Positions 16,635-25,700 of a stretch of DNA of 46,596 bases are shown one piece after another. Both the position numbers and the translations under genes were made by a program. The stretch's first letter is position 1; the number at the start of each line of letters is the position of its first letter. The notes beneath the pieces are model-generated. The model made no database searches, was not told where the DNA came from, and was given only the letters and a program-made list of their open reading frames with translations. The stretch is from Allobosea sp. LC85 (lineage in GTDB: Bacteria; Pseudomonadota; Alphaproteobacteria; Rhizobiales; Beijerinckiaceae): assembly GCF_000735605.1 (NCBI RefSeq), contig NZ_JPKG01000067.1, positions 1 through 46,596 of the forward strand, read 5' to 3'.

Positions 16635-17663
16635 CTAGTCCCACGGGAACGGGTAGTTCAGCCCGCCATCCTTCCAGAGCGCATTCAGGCCGCGCTCGAC
16701 CTTGAGGGGGCTGTTCTTGCCGAGATTATTGTCCCAGATCTCGGCGTAGTTCCCCATCTGCTTGATGATGGTGTAGACCCACTTGTCCTCGAGCCCGAGC
16801 GGCTTGCCGAAGCCCGGCTCCTGGCCGAGCACCCGTTTGACCTCGGCGTTTCCGGTCTTGAGTTTCTCGTCGACATTCCTGGACGTGATGCCGTTCGACT
16901 CCGCCCAGAGCAGGGCGTTCACTGTCCAGCGCACGACGTCGAAAAGCTGGTCGTCGCCACGCGCGACCGCGACGCCATTGGGCTCCGCCGCGTGACCGAC
17001 CTTGATGATGTCGTAGTCGTCCGGGTTCTTCGCGACCGAGGCGCGCTGCCCCGCCGCTGCGGTGCCGTCCGTGACATAGGAGTCGCAGCGCCCGCCGAAG
17101 AAGGCGTCGCGCGCCTGGATCGTCGAGTCGAAATAGACCTTCTTCATCGAGATGTTGTGTTCCTCCTCCGTCTCCTCGATCGCCTTCTCGGTCAGGCTGC
17201 CGCCGCCCTGCAGGCAGACCGTCTTGCCGTCGAGCTGCTTGGGATCGGTGATCTTGTCGGCCTTGCGCACGAGCAGGCCATCAGTGTCGTAGAGGTTGAT
17301 CCAGACGAAGCGGACGACCGTGTCGCGGCTATAGGTGATGGTCGAGGTGCGCGAGAGCACGTCGATCTCGCCGGTCTGCAGGGCAGGGAAGCGCTGGCCC
17401 GCATTGAGCGGCACGTAGCGGATCTTGTCCTTGTCGCCGAGAATGGCTGCCGCGAAGGTGCGGCAGATATCGGAGTCGAAGCCGCGATAATAACCCTTCT
17501 CGTCCGGGCGGGAGAGGCCCGGAACACCTTGGCTCGCGCCGCAGCTGAGATAGCCGCGCTGCTTGATCTTGTTCACGACGCTTTGCGCGGACACCTCGCC
17601 AATGCCCGCCGCCAGGCCGGCAATGGCGCAAGCCGCCCCGGCCAATGTCTTCAATCCTGTCAT
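16635..17663 (-). CDS. aapJ: Amino-acid ABC transporter substrate-binding protein (AapJ type)
   Basis: A 342-residue periplasmic binding protein. A signal peptide (LAGAACAIAGLAAGIGEVSAQ) is followed by a family-3 solute-binding domain: RGYLSCGASQGVPGLS, GYYRGFDSDICRTFA, QTGEIDVLSRTSTIT. Two adjacent ATGs (17666, 17663) exist and the second has better spacing to GGAGG. The general Aap proteins bind many L-amino acids. Here the upstream C-S lyase-like gene suggests a sulfur-containing amino acid as one substrate. That is contextual inference, as the binding-pocket residues cannot be read reliably. Confidence 0.93.
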   Translation of the reverse strand: MTGLKTLAGAACAIAGLAAGIGEVSAQSVVNKIKQRGYLSCGASQGVPGLSRPDEKGYYRGFDSDICRTFAAAILGDKDKIRYVPLNAGQRFPALQTGEIDVLSRTSTITYSRDTVVRFVWINLYDTDGLLVRKADKITDPKQLDGKTVCLQGGGSLTEKAIEETEEEHNISMKKVYFDSTIQARDAFFGGRCDSYVTDGTAAAGQRASVAKNPDDYDIIKVGHAAEPNGVAVARGDDQLFDVVRWTVNALLWAESNGITSRNVDEKLKTGNAEVKRVLGQEPGFGKPLGLEDKWVYTIIKQMGNYAEIWDNNLGKNSPLKVERGLNALWKDGGLNYPFPWD

Positions 17664-17700
17664 CATCCCCTCCGTTCTCTTGTTGTGAAATGGATCGTGG

Positions 17701-18915
17701 TCATTCCGCAGCCCGGCCACTGGCCTGGGCTGCCTCGGGCTCTCCCGCTGCGGAGAAGAGCGCGAAGGCTGCAGCAAGATCGGCGATGAGGTCGTCGAGC
17801 GCCTCGAGACCGATCGAGAGGCGCCAGACCGGCCCCGGCGGCAGCCAGTCCAGGCTCGTCCTGCCTTTTCGCGGGTCGCTGACGGCAATCAGCGAATGCA
17901 CGCCGCCCCAGCTCGCACCCAGCCGCAGCAGGCGCATGCGGCGCAGCGCTTGCGCCTGCAACGGGGCGAGATCGGCCCGGAGCACAAGTGAGAACACGGC
18001 AGCCGATCCGGCGAAGTCGCGTTTCCAAAGCGCGTGGCCGGGGTGGTCGGGCAGGCTCGGATGCAGGATCCGGACGACCTCGCTGCGGGCCGACAGCCAC
18101 GACATCACGCCCTGCGCCGTGTCGGCCGCGTGACGCATTCTGATCGGCATGGTCATCAGCCCGCGTTCGCACAGCGCGCAATCCTCGGGCGAGACGCCGT
18201 AGCCGAGGAAGCGCGCCGTGTCCTTGAGCTGGCGGAACAGCGCCTCGTCGCGCACCGCGAGCGAGCCCATCAGCAGGTCGCCATGGCCGCCGGCATGTTT
18301 CGACAGCGCCTGCATGCTGATATCGACGCCATGCGCGAGCGGCTTGAACAGCAGATGCGACGCCCAGGTGTTGTCGGCAGCAACCAGCGCCCCGACCTTG
18401 CGTGCGGCTGCGACGATGGCGGGCACGTCCTGCACTTCGAAGGTGGCCGAACCCGGAGACTCGACCCAGACCAGGCGGGTCCGCGCATCGAGCAGCGCTG
18501 CGATGCCGGCGTCGAGCCGCGGCGCATAGAAGACTGCCTCGACACCGAGCGGCCCGAGCAGACGGGCGATCATGTCGCGCGCCGGGCCGTAGAGCGTCTC
18601 CGGCACCAGGACCCGGTCGCCGCTGCGGCAGACCGCCATCGTCGCCAGCGTCAGGGCCGCCATCCCGGAGGGGACGACGAGCGCGCGCCGTCCGCCTTCG
18701 AGCTGGGCGATATGGTCCTCGAGCTGGCGGCTCGTCGGCGTGCCGTAGAGCCCGTAGCTGAAGCCGTCATAGACCCGCTCGGCCCGGCGCTCAAACGCTT
18801 CGAGATCGTCGAAGACGATGGTCGAGGCGCGCTCGATCGGCATGGCGACGGCCCGGAAGGGCTCCTGCGAACGGCCGGGCGGATGGATATGGGAGGTGTC
18901 GTCGCTTGGTTTCAT
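17701..18915 (-). CDS. PLP-dependent Cys/Met-metabolism enzyme (cystathionine beta-lyase-like)
   Basis: A 404-residue fold-type I PLP enzyme of the Cys/Met metabolism family. The cofactor lysine is K206 in SMQALSKHAGGHGDL, the pyridine-binding aspartate is D181 in AADNTWAS, and YGTPTSRQLE is the substrate/phosphate loop. It most resembles MetC-type cystathionine beta-lyases, which cleave C-S bonds to give a thiol, pyruvate and ammonia. It is the first gene of the aap-like operon, 37 bases before the binding-protein gene. It is divergent from a LysR gene. A catabolic C-S lyase acting on the imported amino acid is more likely than a methionine-biosynthesis role, given the context. Confidence 0.9.
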   Translation of the reverse strand: MKPSDDTSHIHPPGRSQEPFRAVAMPIERASTIVFDDLEAFERRAERVYDGFSYGLYGTPTSRQLEDHIAQLEGGRRALVVPSGMAALTLATMAVCRSGDRVLVPETLYGPARDMIARLLGPLGVEAVFYAPRLDAGIAALLDARTRLVWVESPGSATFEVQDVPAIVAAARKVGALVAADNTWASHLLFKPLAHGVDISMQALSKHAGGHGDLLMGSLAVRDEALFRQLKDTARFLGYGVSPEDCALCERGLMTMPIRMRHAADTAQGVMSWLSARSEVVRILHPSLPDHPGHALWKRDFAGSAAVFSLVLRADLAPLQAQALRRMRLLRLGASWGGVHSLIAVSDPRKGRTSLDWLPPGPVWRLSIGLEALDDLIADLAAAFALFSAAGEPEAAQASGRAAE

Positions 18916-18946
18916 GCGCAGACCCTAGCGAGGCTACCCATTGCCA

Positions 18947-18966
18947 TCTATGGCCGCAGCGATAGA
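18947..18966. promoter_or_regulatory. Putative LysR operator in divergent promoter region
   Basis: Inverted repeat TCTAT-N10-ATAGA, containing the T-N11-A pattern typical of LysR regulators, in the 79-bp gap between the lyase and LysR genes. It is centred 41 bp from the lyase start and 38 bp from the LysR start. Confidence 0.5.
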
Positions 18967-18994
18967 GTTGATCCGTTTTTGATATGGACTAGCC

Positions 18995-19891
18995 ATGAAC
19001 CTGCGCGATATCGACGTCTTCAACGCGATCATGATCAGCGGCGGAGCGGGCGCGGCGGCGACCCTGCTCGACACGTCGCAACCGGCCATCAGCCGCTCCC
19101 TGGCGAAGCTCGAGGCGGAATTGGGCTTCAGCCTGTTCGACCGCATTCGCGGCCGGCTCGTGCCGACGCGGGAAGGGCAGCTCTTTCATGCCGAGGTCAG
19201 GGCCAATCTGGTCGGGCTCGATCGTCTCAAGCTGCGCGCCGCCCAGATCAAGGAGGTCGGGGCCGGCGCCATTCGCGTCGCCAGCCTCTCGGCCCTCGGC
19301 CACGGCGTGGTGCCTCGCGCCATCGCGGCCTTCTCGCGCAAGCATCCGCAGGTGCGCGTCAGCTACCAGGTCCGGACCTCCAATGTCGTGCGGGACCTGA
19401 TCGCCTCCGGCAGTTTCGACATCGGGCTCGCCGCCGACGAGATCGACACCAGCGGCGTGCTGCACAGCGTCTTCACCACGCCGCGGGCCGTCTGCGTGAT
19501 GCCGGAGCGCCACCGCCTGGCGCAGCGTTCGGTGATCACGCCGGCCGATCTCGATGGCGAGGCCTTCCTGGCCCTGGCGCCGGAGGACACGGTCCGCCTG
19601 GCGATGGACCGCATCTTTGCCGAGCACGCCGTGCAGCCGCGCATCCGGGTCGAGACGCCCTATGGCGTGACGATCGCGATTCTCGCCGCGCAAGGGCTCG
19701 GCATCGGCCTGGTCAATCCCTTCGTCATTGCCGATCGCATGATCGGCGGCATCGCGGTGCGCCCCTTCGAGCCATCGGTCCATTTCCGGGCGCTGCTCCT
19801 GCGCCCGCCCGACGGCGCGAATTCACGGCTCGTCGCGGATTTCACGAGCGAACTCTTCGCCGTTCGAAACGCGTTCTCGGTCGCCGATTGA
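18995..19891 (+). CDS. LysR family transcriptional regulator (OccR/NocR-like)
   Basis: A 298-residue LysR regulator. The winged helix at residues 3-62 contains TSQPAISRSLAKLEAELGF, followed by a ligand-binding domain with IRVASLSALGHGVVPRAI and GLGIGLVNPF. These are features of the OccR/NocR subgroup that senses amino-acid-derived ligands such as opines. It is divergent from the lyase/ABC operon with a candidate operator between them. It is predicted to activate uptake and cleavage of the cognate amino acid when that compound is present. ATG 18995 fits the family start and no alternative is needed. Confidence 0.92.
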   Translation: MNLRDIDVFNAIMISGGAGAAATLLDTSQPAISRSLAKLEAELGFSLFDRIRGRLVPTREGQLFHAEVRANLVGLDRLKLRAAQIKEVGAGAIRVASLSALGHGVVPRAIAAFSRKHPQVRVSYQVRTSNVVRDLIASGSFDIGLAADEIDTSGVLHSVFTTPRAVCVMPERHRLAQRSVITPADLDGEAFLALAPEDTVRLAMDRIFAEHAVQPRIRVETPYGVTIAILAAQGLGIGLVNPFVIADRMIGGIAVRPFEPSVHFRALLLRPPDGANSRLVADFTSELFAVRNAFSVAD

Positions 19892-20028
19892 GGGGCGGCC
19901 AGCAGACGTTCCGAAGGGCGCAGGAGAGTGGTGGGAACCGGAAGTTGCTGAAAGCCGCAAACACAGAGTATCGGTGCCTTTGCATGTCGGCAGCGGACCG
20001 ACTGTGAGTGCCCGGGGAGGTGACGGAT

Positions 20029-20997
20029 ATGTGCACGCGGATCATGTTCCAAGGCGACAAGGCCGTGATGACCGCGCGCTCGATGGATTGGAGCCGAGAT
20101 CTAAAGAGCAATCTCTGGGTCTTTCCGCACGGCATCGCCCGCGACGGCCAGGTCGAGAGGAATCCGCTCAAATGGACCTCGAAATACGGCAATATCGTTG
20201 CGGCAGCCTTCGATATCGGAACCACCGACGGCATGAACGAGAAGGGGCTGACGGCCAATCTGCTCTGGTTGGCCGAGTCGAAATATCCGGAATGGGATGG
20301 CAGCAAGCCCGGCATCTCGATCGCTGTCTGGACTCAATATGTCCTCGACAATTTCGCCACGGTTCAGGAGGCGGTCGAGGCCATGCGGGCGGAGGGCTTT
20401 GTGATTGTCACCGGCGGCTTCCCCGGCCAGGAGGAGCTCAAGGCGGCACTGCACCTGTCGATCTCCGATCCCTCCGGCGATAGCGCGATTTTCGAGTTCA
20501 TCGACGGTAAGCTGGTGGTTCATCACGGCCGTACCTTCCCGGTCATGACAAACTCTCCGGTCTTCGATGAGCAACTGGCGCTCAATGTCTATTGGCAAGG
20601 AATCGGTGGCTCCGTGATGCTACCGGGCAGCAGTCGCGCCGCCGATCGCTTCGTACGAGCCTCCTACTATGCGAGCATCTTGCCTAAGAACGGCGAGGCG
20701 AACGCAGCGCTCGCCGGCTTGCTCAGCGTCATCCGCAATGCCTCGGTGCCGATTGGTGTCGCGACTGCGGGGCAGCCCAATATCTCCTCGACATTGTGGC
20801 GTTCTGTCTCCGACCAGACCAACCAAGTCTACTATTTCGAGACCGCGCACACGCCGAACACCTTCTGGGTCGACCTGAAAAAGTTCGACCTGTCGGCCGG
20901 CGCCGGAACACGCAGGCTCGAACTGACCGGCGGCCAGATCCATGCCGGCGAGGTCTCCAGCCAGTTCAAGCCGGCCGAACCCTTCAAGATCCGCTGA
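20029..20997 (+). CDS. Linear amide C-N hydrolase (choloylglycine hydrolase/penicillin V acylase family)
   Basis: A 322-residue Ntn hydrolase. The ATG at 20029 is immediately followed by Cys2 (MCTRI), the nucleophile exposed after Met removal, and GGAGG stands 7 bases upstream. A start at 20008 would bury the cysteine and is rejected. Conserved family residues include an Arg-Asp pair in ARSMDW (near residue 19) and an Asn in GMNEKGLTANLLWL. Relatives cleave amide bonds of bile salts, penicillin V or N-acyl-homoserine lactones. With no signal peptide, the enzyme appears cytoplasmic, unlike many Gram-negative relatives. The true substrate is unknown and a quorum-quenching activity is possible. 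Confidence 0.9.
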   Translation: MCTRIMFQGDKAVMTARSMDWSRDLKSNLWVFPHGIARDGQVERNPLKWTSKYGNIVAAAFDIGTTDGMNEKGLTANLLWLAESKYPEWDGSKPGISIAVWTQYVLDNFATVQEAVEAMRAEGFVIVTGGFPGQEELKAALHLSISDPSGDSAIFEFIDGKLVVHHGRTFPVMTNSPVFDEQLALNVYWQGIGGSVMLPGSSRAADRFVRASYYASILPKNGEANAALAGLLSVIRNASVPIGVATAGQPNISSTLWRSVSDQTNQVYYFETAHTPNTFWVDLKKFDLSAGAGTRRLELTGGQIHAGEVSSQFKPAEPFKIR

Positions 20998-21140
20998 AGC
21001 TTTCGTCTGCAACGGGTCGAACCCCCCGTTGGCCGCTTTCCTCGCCAAGGGTTGGCAGACCCGCCGCAGGAGCTGCGCTTCGACGCCATGCGGGGGGGCA
21101 TCCGGAAATTCTCAATTTCACCGTAACGAAGCTGAAGCAG

Positions 21141-21302
21141 ATGATCATCAGTGGCGACGCCGATGAGGGCGCGGTTGTGTTCCTGGAAACAGACAATGAG
21201 ATCACACTCGAACCTGTGATCGGGCCCGACGTTCTGGCTGCTTTGGAAGTGGTTCTCGTCAAGGCTGCCGCTGTTCACGCGAAGCATCACCCCGTTCGGT
21301 GA
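21141..21302 (+). CDS. Possible small hypothetical ORF or gene tail
   Basis: A 53-codon frame with protein-like composition (VVFLETDNEITLEPVIGP). The sensible reading continues upstream of the ATG (ILNFTVTKLKQ), so this may be the 3' end of a broken gene rather than a complete one. There is no ribosome site and no recognised family. Confidence 0.3.
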   Translation: MIISGDADEGAVVFLETDNEITLEPVIGPDVLAALEVVLVKAAAVHAKHHPVR

Positions 21303-21346
21303 TCCTGCTGGTCGGGCTCGGACCGCGCACGCAGACGCGGTTGGGC

Positions 21347-21580
21347 CTATTGGCTGGTTTGGGGCACCTTGGCGTCTTCTTCCATGTGCACGGCGATGAA
21401 TGCATGCGCGAACCGCTCGTTCTGAAAGCGGATCATCAGCACGCAATCCTCGATTATTGGGGGAACAACCTGGTAGGGGATGCTCCACTCGCCAAGCCAG
21501 TCCTCCATCTTCTGAAGTCGAGGCAGAAATTGGCGTCCCGTAATGGAAATCAGGACGTAGCCAAGCAGCTTCACAGGCAT
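21347..21580 (-). CDS. Small hypothetical protein
   Basis: A 77-residue protein (MPVKLLGYVLISITGRQF...) with balanced composition and aromatic and hydrophobic residues consistent with a small folded domain. No signal peptide, membrane segment or known motif is seen. It faces the small forward frame at 21141. The region around it is rich in gene relics, so it may be a remnant. I do not recognise a family. Confidence 0.45.
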   Translation of the reverse strand: MPVKLLGYVLISITGRQFLPRLQKMEDWLGEWSIPYQVVPPIIEDCVLMIRFQNERFAHAFIAVHMEEDAKVPQTSQ

Positions 21581-22117
21581 CGCATTTCACAATGGTTTGC
21601 GGTGAATCAATCATCTTGGCGGCGGCCTGCGTTTTGCCCTCGTCCCGGATCTCACTCTGGCACAAAGGGCCCGCGGCGGCTTCCGGCGGGCCAAGTGTGG
21701 GTTCCTGGATAGTCTGGGGAAGGAAACGCCCTGACAGCATCCGGGTTCCATGCGTGAAAAGCCGGTGACCCGGGGCGCGGCTGGACGCGAGCTTTGGGAG
21801 GCAGCTTTGGGAGGCATGACTCTATCCGCTCCGGCATGGAGACTTCGAAGAGAGATGGCGCCTGCCGGGAATCTTTCGCACGCGAAAGGGCTGCTCCGGG
21901 CCGTAGGCCGTGCTGCCCTTAGGCTAGTGGAAGGATGGCCAGCACGTAGAGAAAACGAACGGTTCCGATCGGCGATCAAAGCCCAAAGCCCCGCCGGTTC
22001 CGGGGGAGGAATTGCGGCGGGGCTCCCAGGCTGCGACGGCGCCGGATGTGGGACGACGCCACCACGCATAGCGAACCCATGGCGAAGCGCCGAGTTCCGC
22101 GGAATATCCGTAATTTG
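21581..22117. other. Intergenic region with decayed sequence
   Basis: No credible gene. It holds a 13-bp tandem duplication GCTTTGGGAGGCA at 21791-21816 and an 8-bp-arm inverted repeat CCCCGCCG/CGGCGGGG at 21989-22022. Short frames on both strands lack ribosome sites. It looks like old gene relics next to the conserved small gene at 22118. Confidence 0.45.
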
Positions 22118-22384
22118 TCAGGGTTTTTTTGGGATTACCGTCTGCCGTTCGAGAGGGTCAGCCATGGCGGTCTCATCGAAGCGCAGGACGGCCAATTCGG
22201 CGAGTTCGAACGAATGGCCCGCCGACCACAAACCAGCGATGATGTAGCCAAGACGCTCACGCTGGCCGACGGCGTTCAATGGGTCGAATGATCCTCGCGC
22301 CTCGATCTCGCTCCAAGCCTTCTCGAACTCCGCCGCAATCACGGCGAGTTCTTCAGGCGTGGCGACGATCGAACGGAATGGCAT
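22118..22384 (-). CDS. Conserved small hypothetical protein
   Basis: An 88-residue predicted cytoplasmic and mostly helical protein: MPFRSIVATPEEL, an acidic helix AEFEKAWSEI, then RERLGYIIAGLWSAG. ATG 22384 is preferred because GGGGA is close upstream and the start matches the beginning of good composition. The longer in-frame start at 22495 is not supported. A fragment of the same gene, including the RERLGYI segment, remains at 5266-5331 beside the retron. This shows the family is present at least twice in the genome. Function unknown. Confidence 0.7.
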   Translation of the reverse strand: MPFRSIVATPEELAVIAAEFEKAWSEIEARGSFDPLNAVGQRERLGYIIAGLWSAGHSFELAELAVLRFDETAMADPLERQTVIPKKP

Positions 22385-22509
22385 CGCTTCCCCCTGCGAT
22401 GCGCAATTTAGAACTTCTTGAATAAACGTAAAATGAACACGCACAGCAAGCCCCCGCCGAATGCGGCTCCGCAATAGGGCATCGTTGCCCATCACCGATC
22501 CTGCTGGCC

Positions 22510-22668
22510 ATGCGGGAGGCGCAGCGCGCCGAGTTTCTCGTCGGCATTCCGGGCGCGCTCGACCGCGAAAGCAAAGGGGTCAAGGGCGTTCGCGGAGAGG
22601 CCGCCGTCGCCGGGCTGAAAATCGATATCGAGCGGTTGCGGCCGATTGGCGCGGCGCCGATCAGGTGA
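22510..22668 (+). CDS. Possible small ORF, probably a relic
   Basis: A 52-codon frame (MREAQRAEFLVGIPGAL...) with protein-like composition. The frame is open before the ATG, which suggests a 3' fragment of a longer gene. No family is recognised. It lies between two well-supported genes in a stretch (22385-22783) that otherwise shows nothing. Confidence 0.25.
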   Translation: MREAQRAEFLVGIPGALDRESKGVKGVRGEAAVAGLKIDIERLRPIGAAPIR

Positions 22669-22783
22669 AGGTCGGCGATTTGGCTAAGACATCCGCCGCG
22701 ACGGGAACCTTCTCCTCAAACGGTTGTTGGTTTATTGATGTATTCGCCATGACTTACGAGGCGGCTGTTCGGCCGTCAGCAGG

Positions 22784-25700
22784 ATGGACTCGATCCTCAT
22801 CAAGATCTTCGCCACGGCGCTGACCTTCAGCCAGGTTACCACCCGGCCGGATGCGGTGAAGACCGAGTTCGACGCGGTGAGCGACCGCGCCGAGGTGGCG
22901 CAGCTCTTGAACGCCGGCTGCGTCCACATGCGCAAGGCTTTTGACATCGAGGATATCAACCTCGACGATTTGATCGCCACCGCCACGGAGGACAAGGAGG
23001 CCCTGGGCGCGGAGATCAAGGCGCTCAAGGGATTGAAACTTGACGACCTGCACGGGGCCTATCGGCAGTTCTGCAAGCTCGAGACCGTGGAGAACGCGTC
23101 CGTCGATCTCGGTCAGGTCATCACCTTCTACAACAACGCGGTCAAGGACCTGCCCGACGTCGCGCAGCTCAAGGGTCTCAAGCTGCCGGGCACGAGCGTG
23201 ATCCTCGGCAACAAGGGCGAGCGCTTTGCCGAGGTTTTCACACCGAACAACCGCCGTGTCCCGGTGCCGCTTGCCGACATCCCGGACGTGGTGCGCAACG
23301 CCTTCATCGCCGCCGAAGACAAGCGCTTCCATCAGCACGCGGGCATCGACGAGCGCGGGCTGGTGCGTGCGTTCATCGGCAATCTGGCGCAGCCGGGCCG
23401 GCCGCAGGGCGGCTCGACCATTACCCAGCAGGTCGCCAAGACCCTGCTTGTCGGGAACGATGTCACCTATGAGCGAAAATTGCGCGAGATGATCGTCGCC
23501 TCGCGCATGGAGCGCGCCCTGACCAAGGCGGAGATTCTCGAGCTCTATCTCAACTCGATCTATCTCGGTCGCGGGGCCTGGGGCATCGAGATGGCGGCGC
23601 AGGGCTATTTCGGAAAACCGGCGAAGGCGCTGTCGGCGGTCGAGGGCGCGCTGATCGCCGGGCTCGCCAAGGGGCCGGGCGCCTTCAATCCCGATCGCCA
23701 CCCCGCGCGCGCGCGCGCGCGCCTGGCCTACGTGCTGGGTCGCATGCACGAGGACGGCATGATCGACGCCGCCACGGCGCAGGCGGAGTTGCCGCAGCTC
23801 GTCGCATACCAGCCGCTGCGGCGGGACTTAGGCTTCCACTTTGTCGACTACGTCGCCCGCGAGGCCAAGGCGGTCGCCAAGCTCGATACGCTCACGCAAT
23901 CGTCCTACACGGTGCACGCGACCATCAATCCGGCCTTGCAGCGTGTCACGGAGGCAGCATTGCAGGAAGGCCTCGCGCGATACGAGTTGAGCACCGCGCG
24001 CTCCAAATTCGAGGGACCCGAGGCGAATATTTCCGATGCCGTCCGGCTTGCCGCGGCGGACCCGAAGCGCGTGGAGCCGGCCTGGCTCGCGGCGCTGAAG
24101 ACGACAAGGCTGCCGCTCTACGATGTTCACTGGGAAACGGCGGTCGTGCTGGACAACACGCACGGCAAGCGTGGCAACGCGATCACGGTCGGCCTGATCG
24201 ACGGACGCATCCTGCCGCTGAACACCTGGGACGCCGCGATCCGGCGCAATCTCAAACCGTACGACGTCGTCTACGTGCAGGTGTCCGAAGTTACGGCCAA
24301 GCAAAAAGTCACGGGCAATCAAAAAGCAACGGGCAAGCAAACGGCACGGGCCGATCTGCGCGTTCGGCCGGCTGTGCAGGGAGCGGTGCTCGTGCTCGAG
24401 AACGAGACCGGCCGCATTCTCGCGATGACCGGCGGCTTTTCCTATCCGGCAAGTCAGCTCAACCGTGTCGTTCAGAGCCCGCGGCAACCCGGCTCGACCT
24501 TGAAGCCGCTGACCTATCTCGCCGCTCTGCGCAACGGCCTGCAACCCAACACGCTGGTGATGGACGCACCCATCACGCTCTCGCCGATCGGCGCCACGGC
24601 CTATACGCGCCAGCGCGGGTTCTGGTCTCCGAAGAACTATGATGGCGGCGCCTTGGGCGCCATCACGCTGCGGAACGCGCTGGAAAACTCCCGCAATCTC
24701 GCCACCGCGCAACTGCTCGCGACCGGCCTCGACGACAGCGCCGAGCACGGCCTCGACCGCGTCTGCGAGCTTGCGATGGAAGCGCAGCTCTACAAGGACT
24801 GCATGCGCTACTATCCGTTCGTGCTTGGTGCCCAGGCCGTGCGGCTGATCGACCTTGCGGCGTTCTATGCGGCCATCGCCAATGAAGGCGCTCTGCCTCG
24901 TCCATATGCCATCGACAGGATCGAACAGGGCGGCCGCCCGATCTACCGGCACAATTCGCGTGTGACCTGGATCGGCTCCGCCGATCGCGCCTCGTTCTAC
25001 CAGTTGAAATCGATGCTGCAGGGCGTGCTCGCGCGTGGCACCGCGCGCGCAGCGAAGCATCTGTCACCCTATGTCGGTGGCAAGACGGGGACCACCGATG
25101 ACACGGCCGATGCCTGGTTCGTCGGTTTCACCAACGACGTGACCGTCGCCATCTGGGTCGGCTACGACAACGGTGACGGCGAGCGCCGCACGCTCGGGCG
25201 CGGTCAGACCGGCGGCAAAGTGGCGCTGCCGATGTTCGAGCCGATCATGCAGGCGGCCTGGGAGGTGCAGGCTCCCAAGACGGCGTTGAAGGGACCATCG
25301 CGCGACGCCATGCGTCAGCTCGTCGCCTTCGCGATCGATCCGGACACTGGCGATCCGGCGCCGGCCGGCGCCGGGCACGCTTTCACCGAGTATCTCAGGA
25401 GAGACGCGACAGGCAGAATCGGTGACACGCGATTTCGGATCGTCTCGCGCGCAGAGAGCTACGCCCGACATCGCGGCGACGACGGCGGCGACTACGGCGA
25501 AGACCACGAGCCATTCGAGCAATGGACCCCTGACAGGCGTCGCTACGGCGACAACGGCGAGCCATTCGAGCAATGGACCCCTGGCAGGCGTCGCTACGGC
25601 GACAACGGCGAGCCATTCGAACAATCGTCCCCTGGCAGGCGTCGCTACGGCAACAACGGCGAGCCATTCGAGCAATGGCCCGATGACCGCCGCCGCTACA

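Noticed and set aside
18034..20007. 657-codon forward frame across the lyase and LysR genes
   Set aside because: It spans two convincing genes in other frames and has no recognisable protein features.
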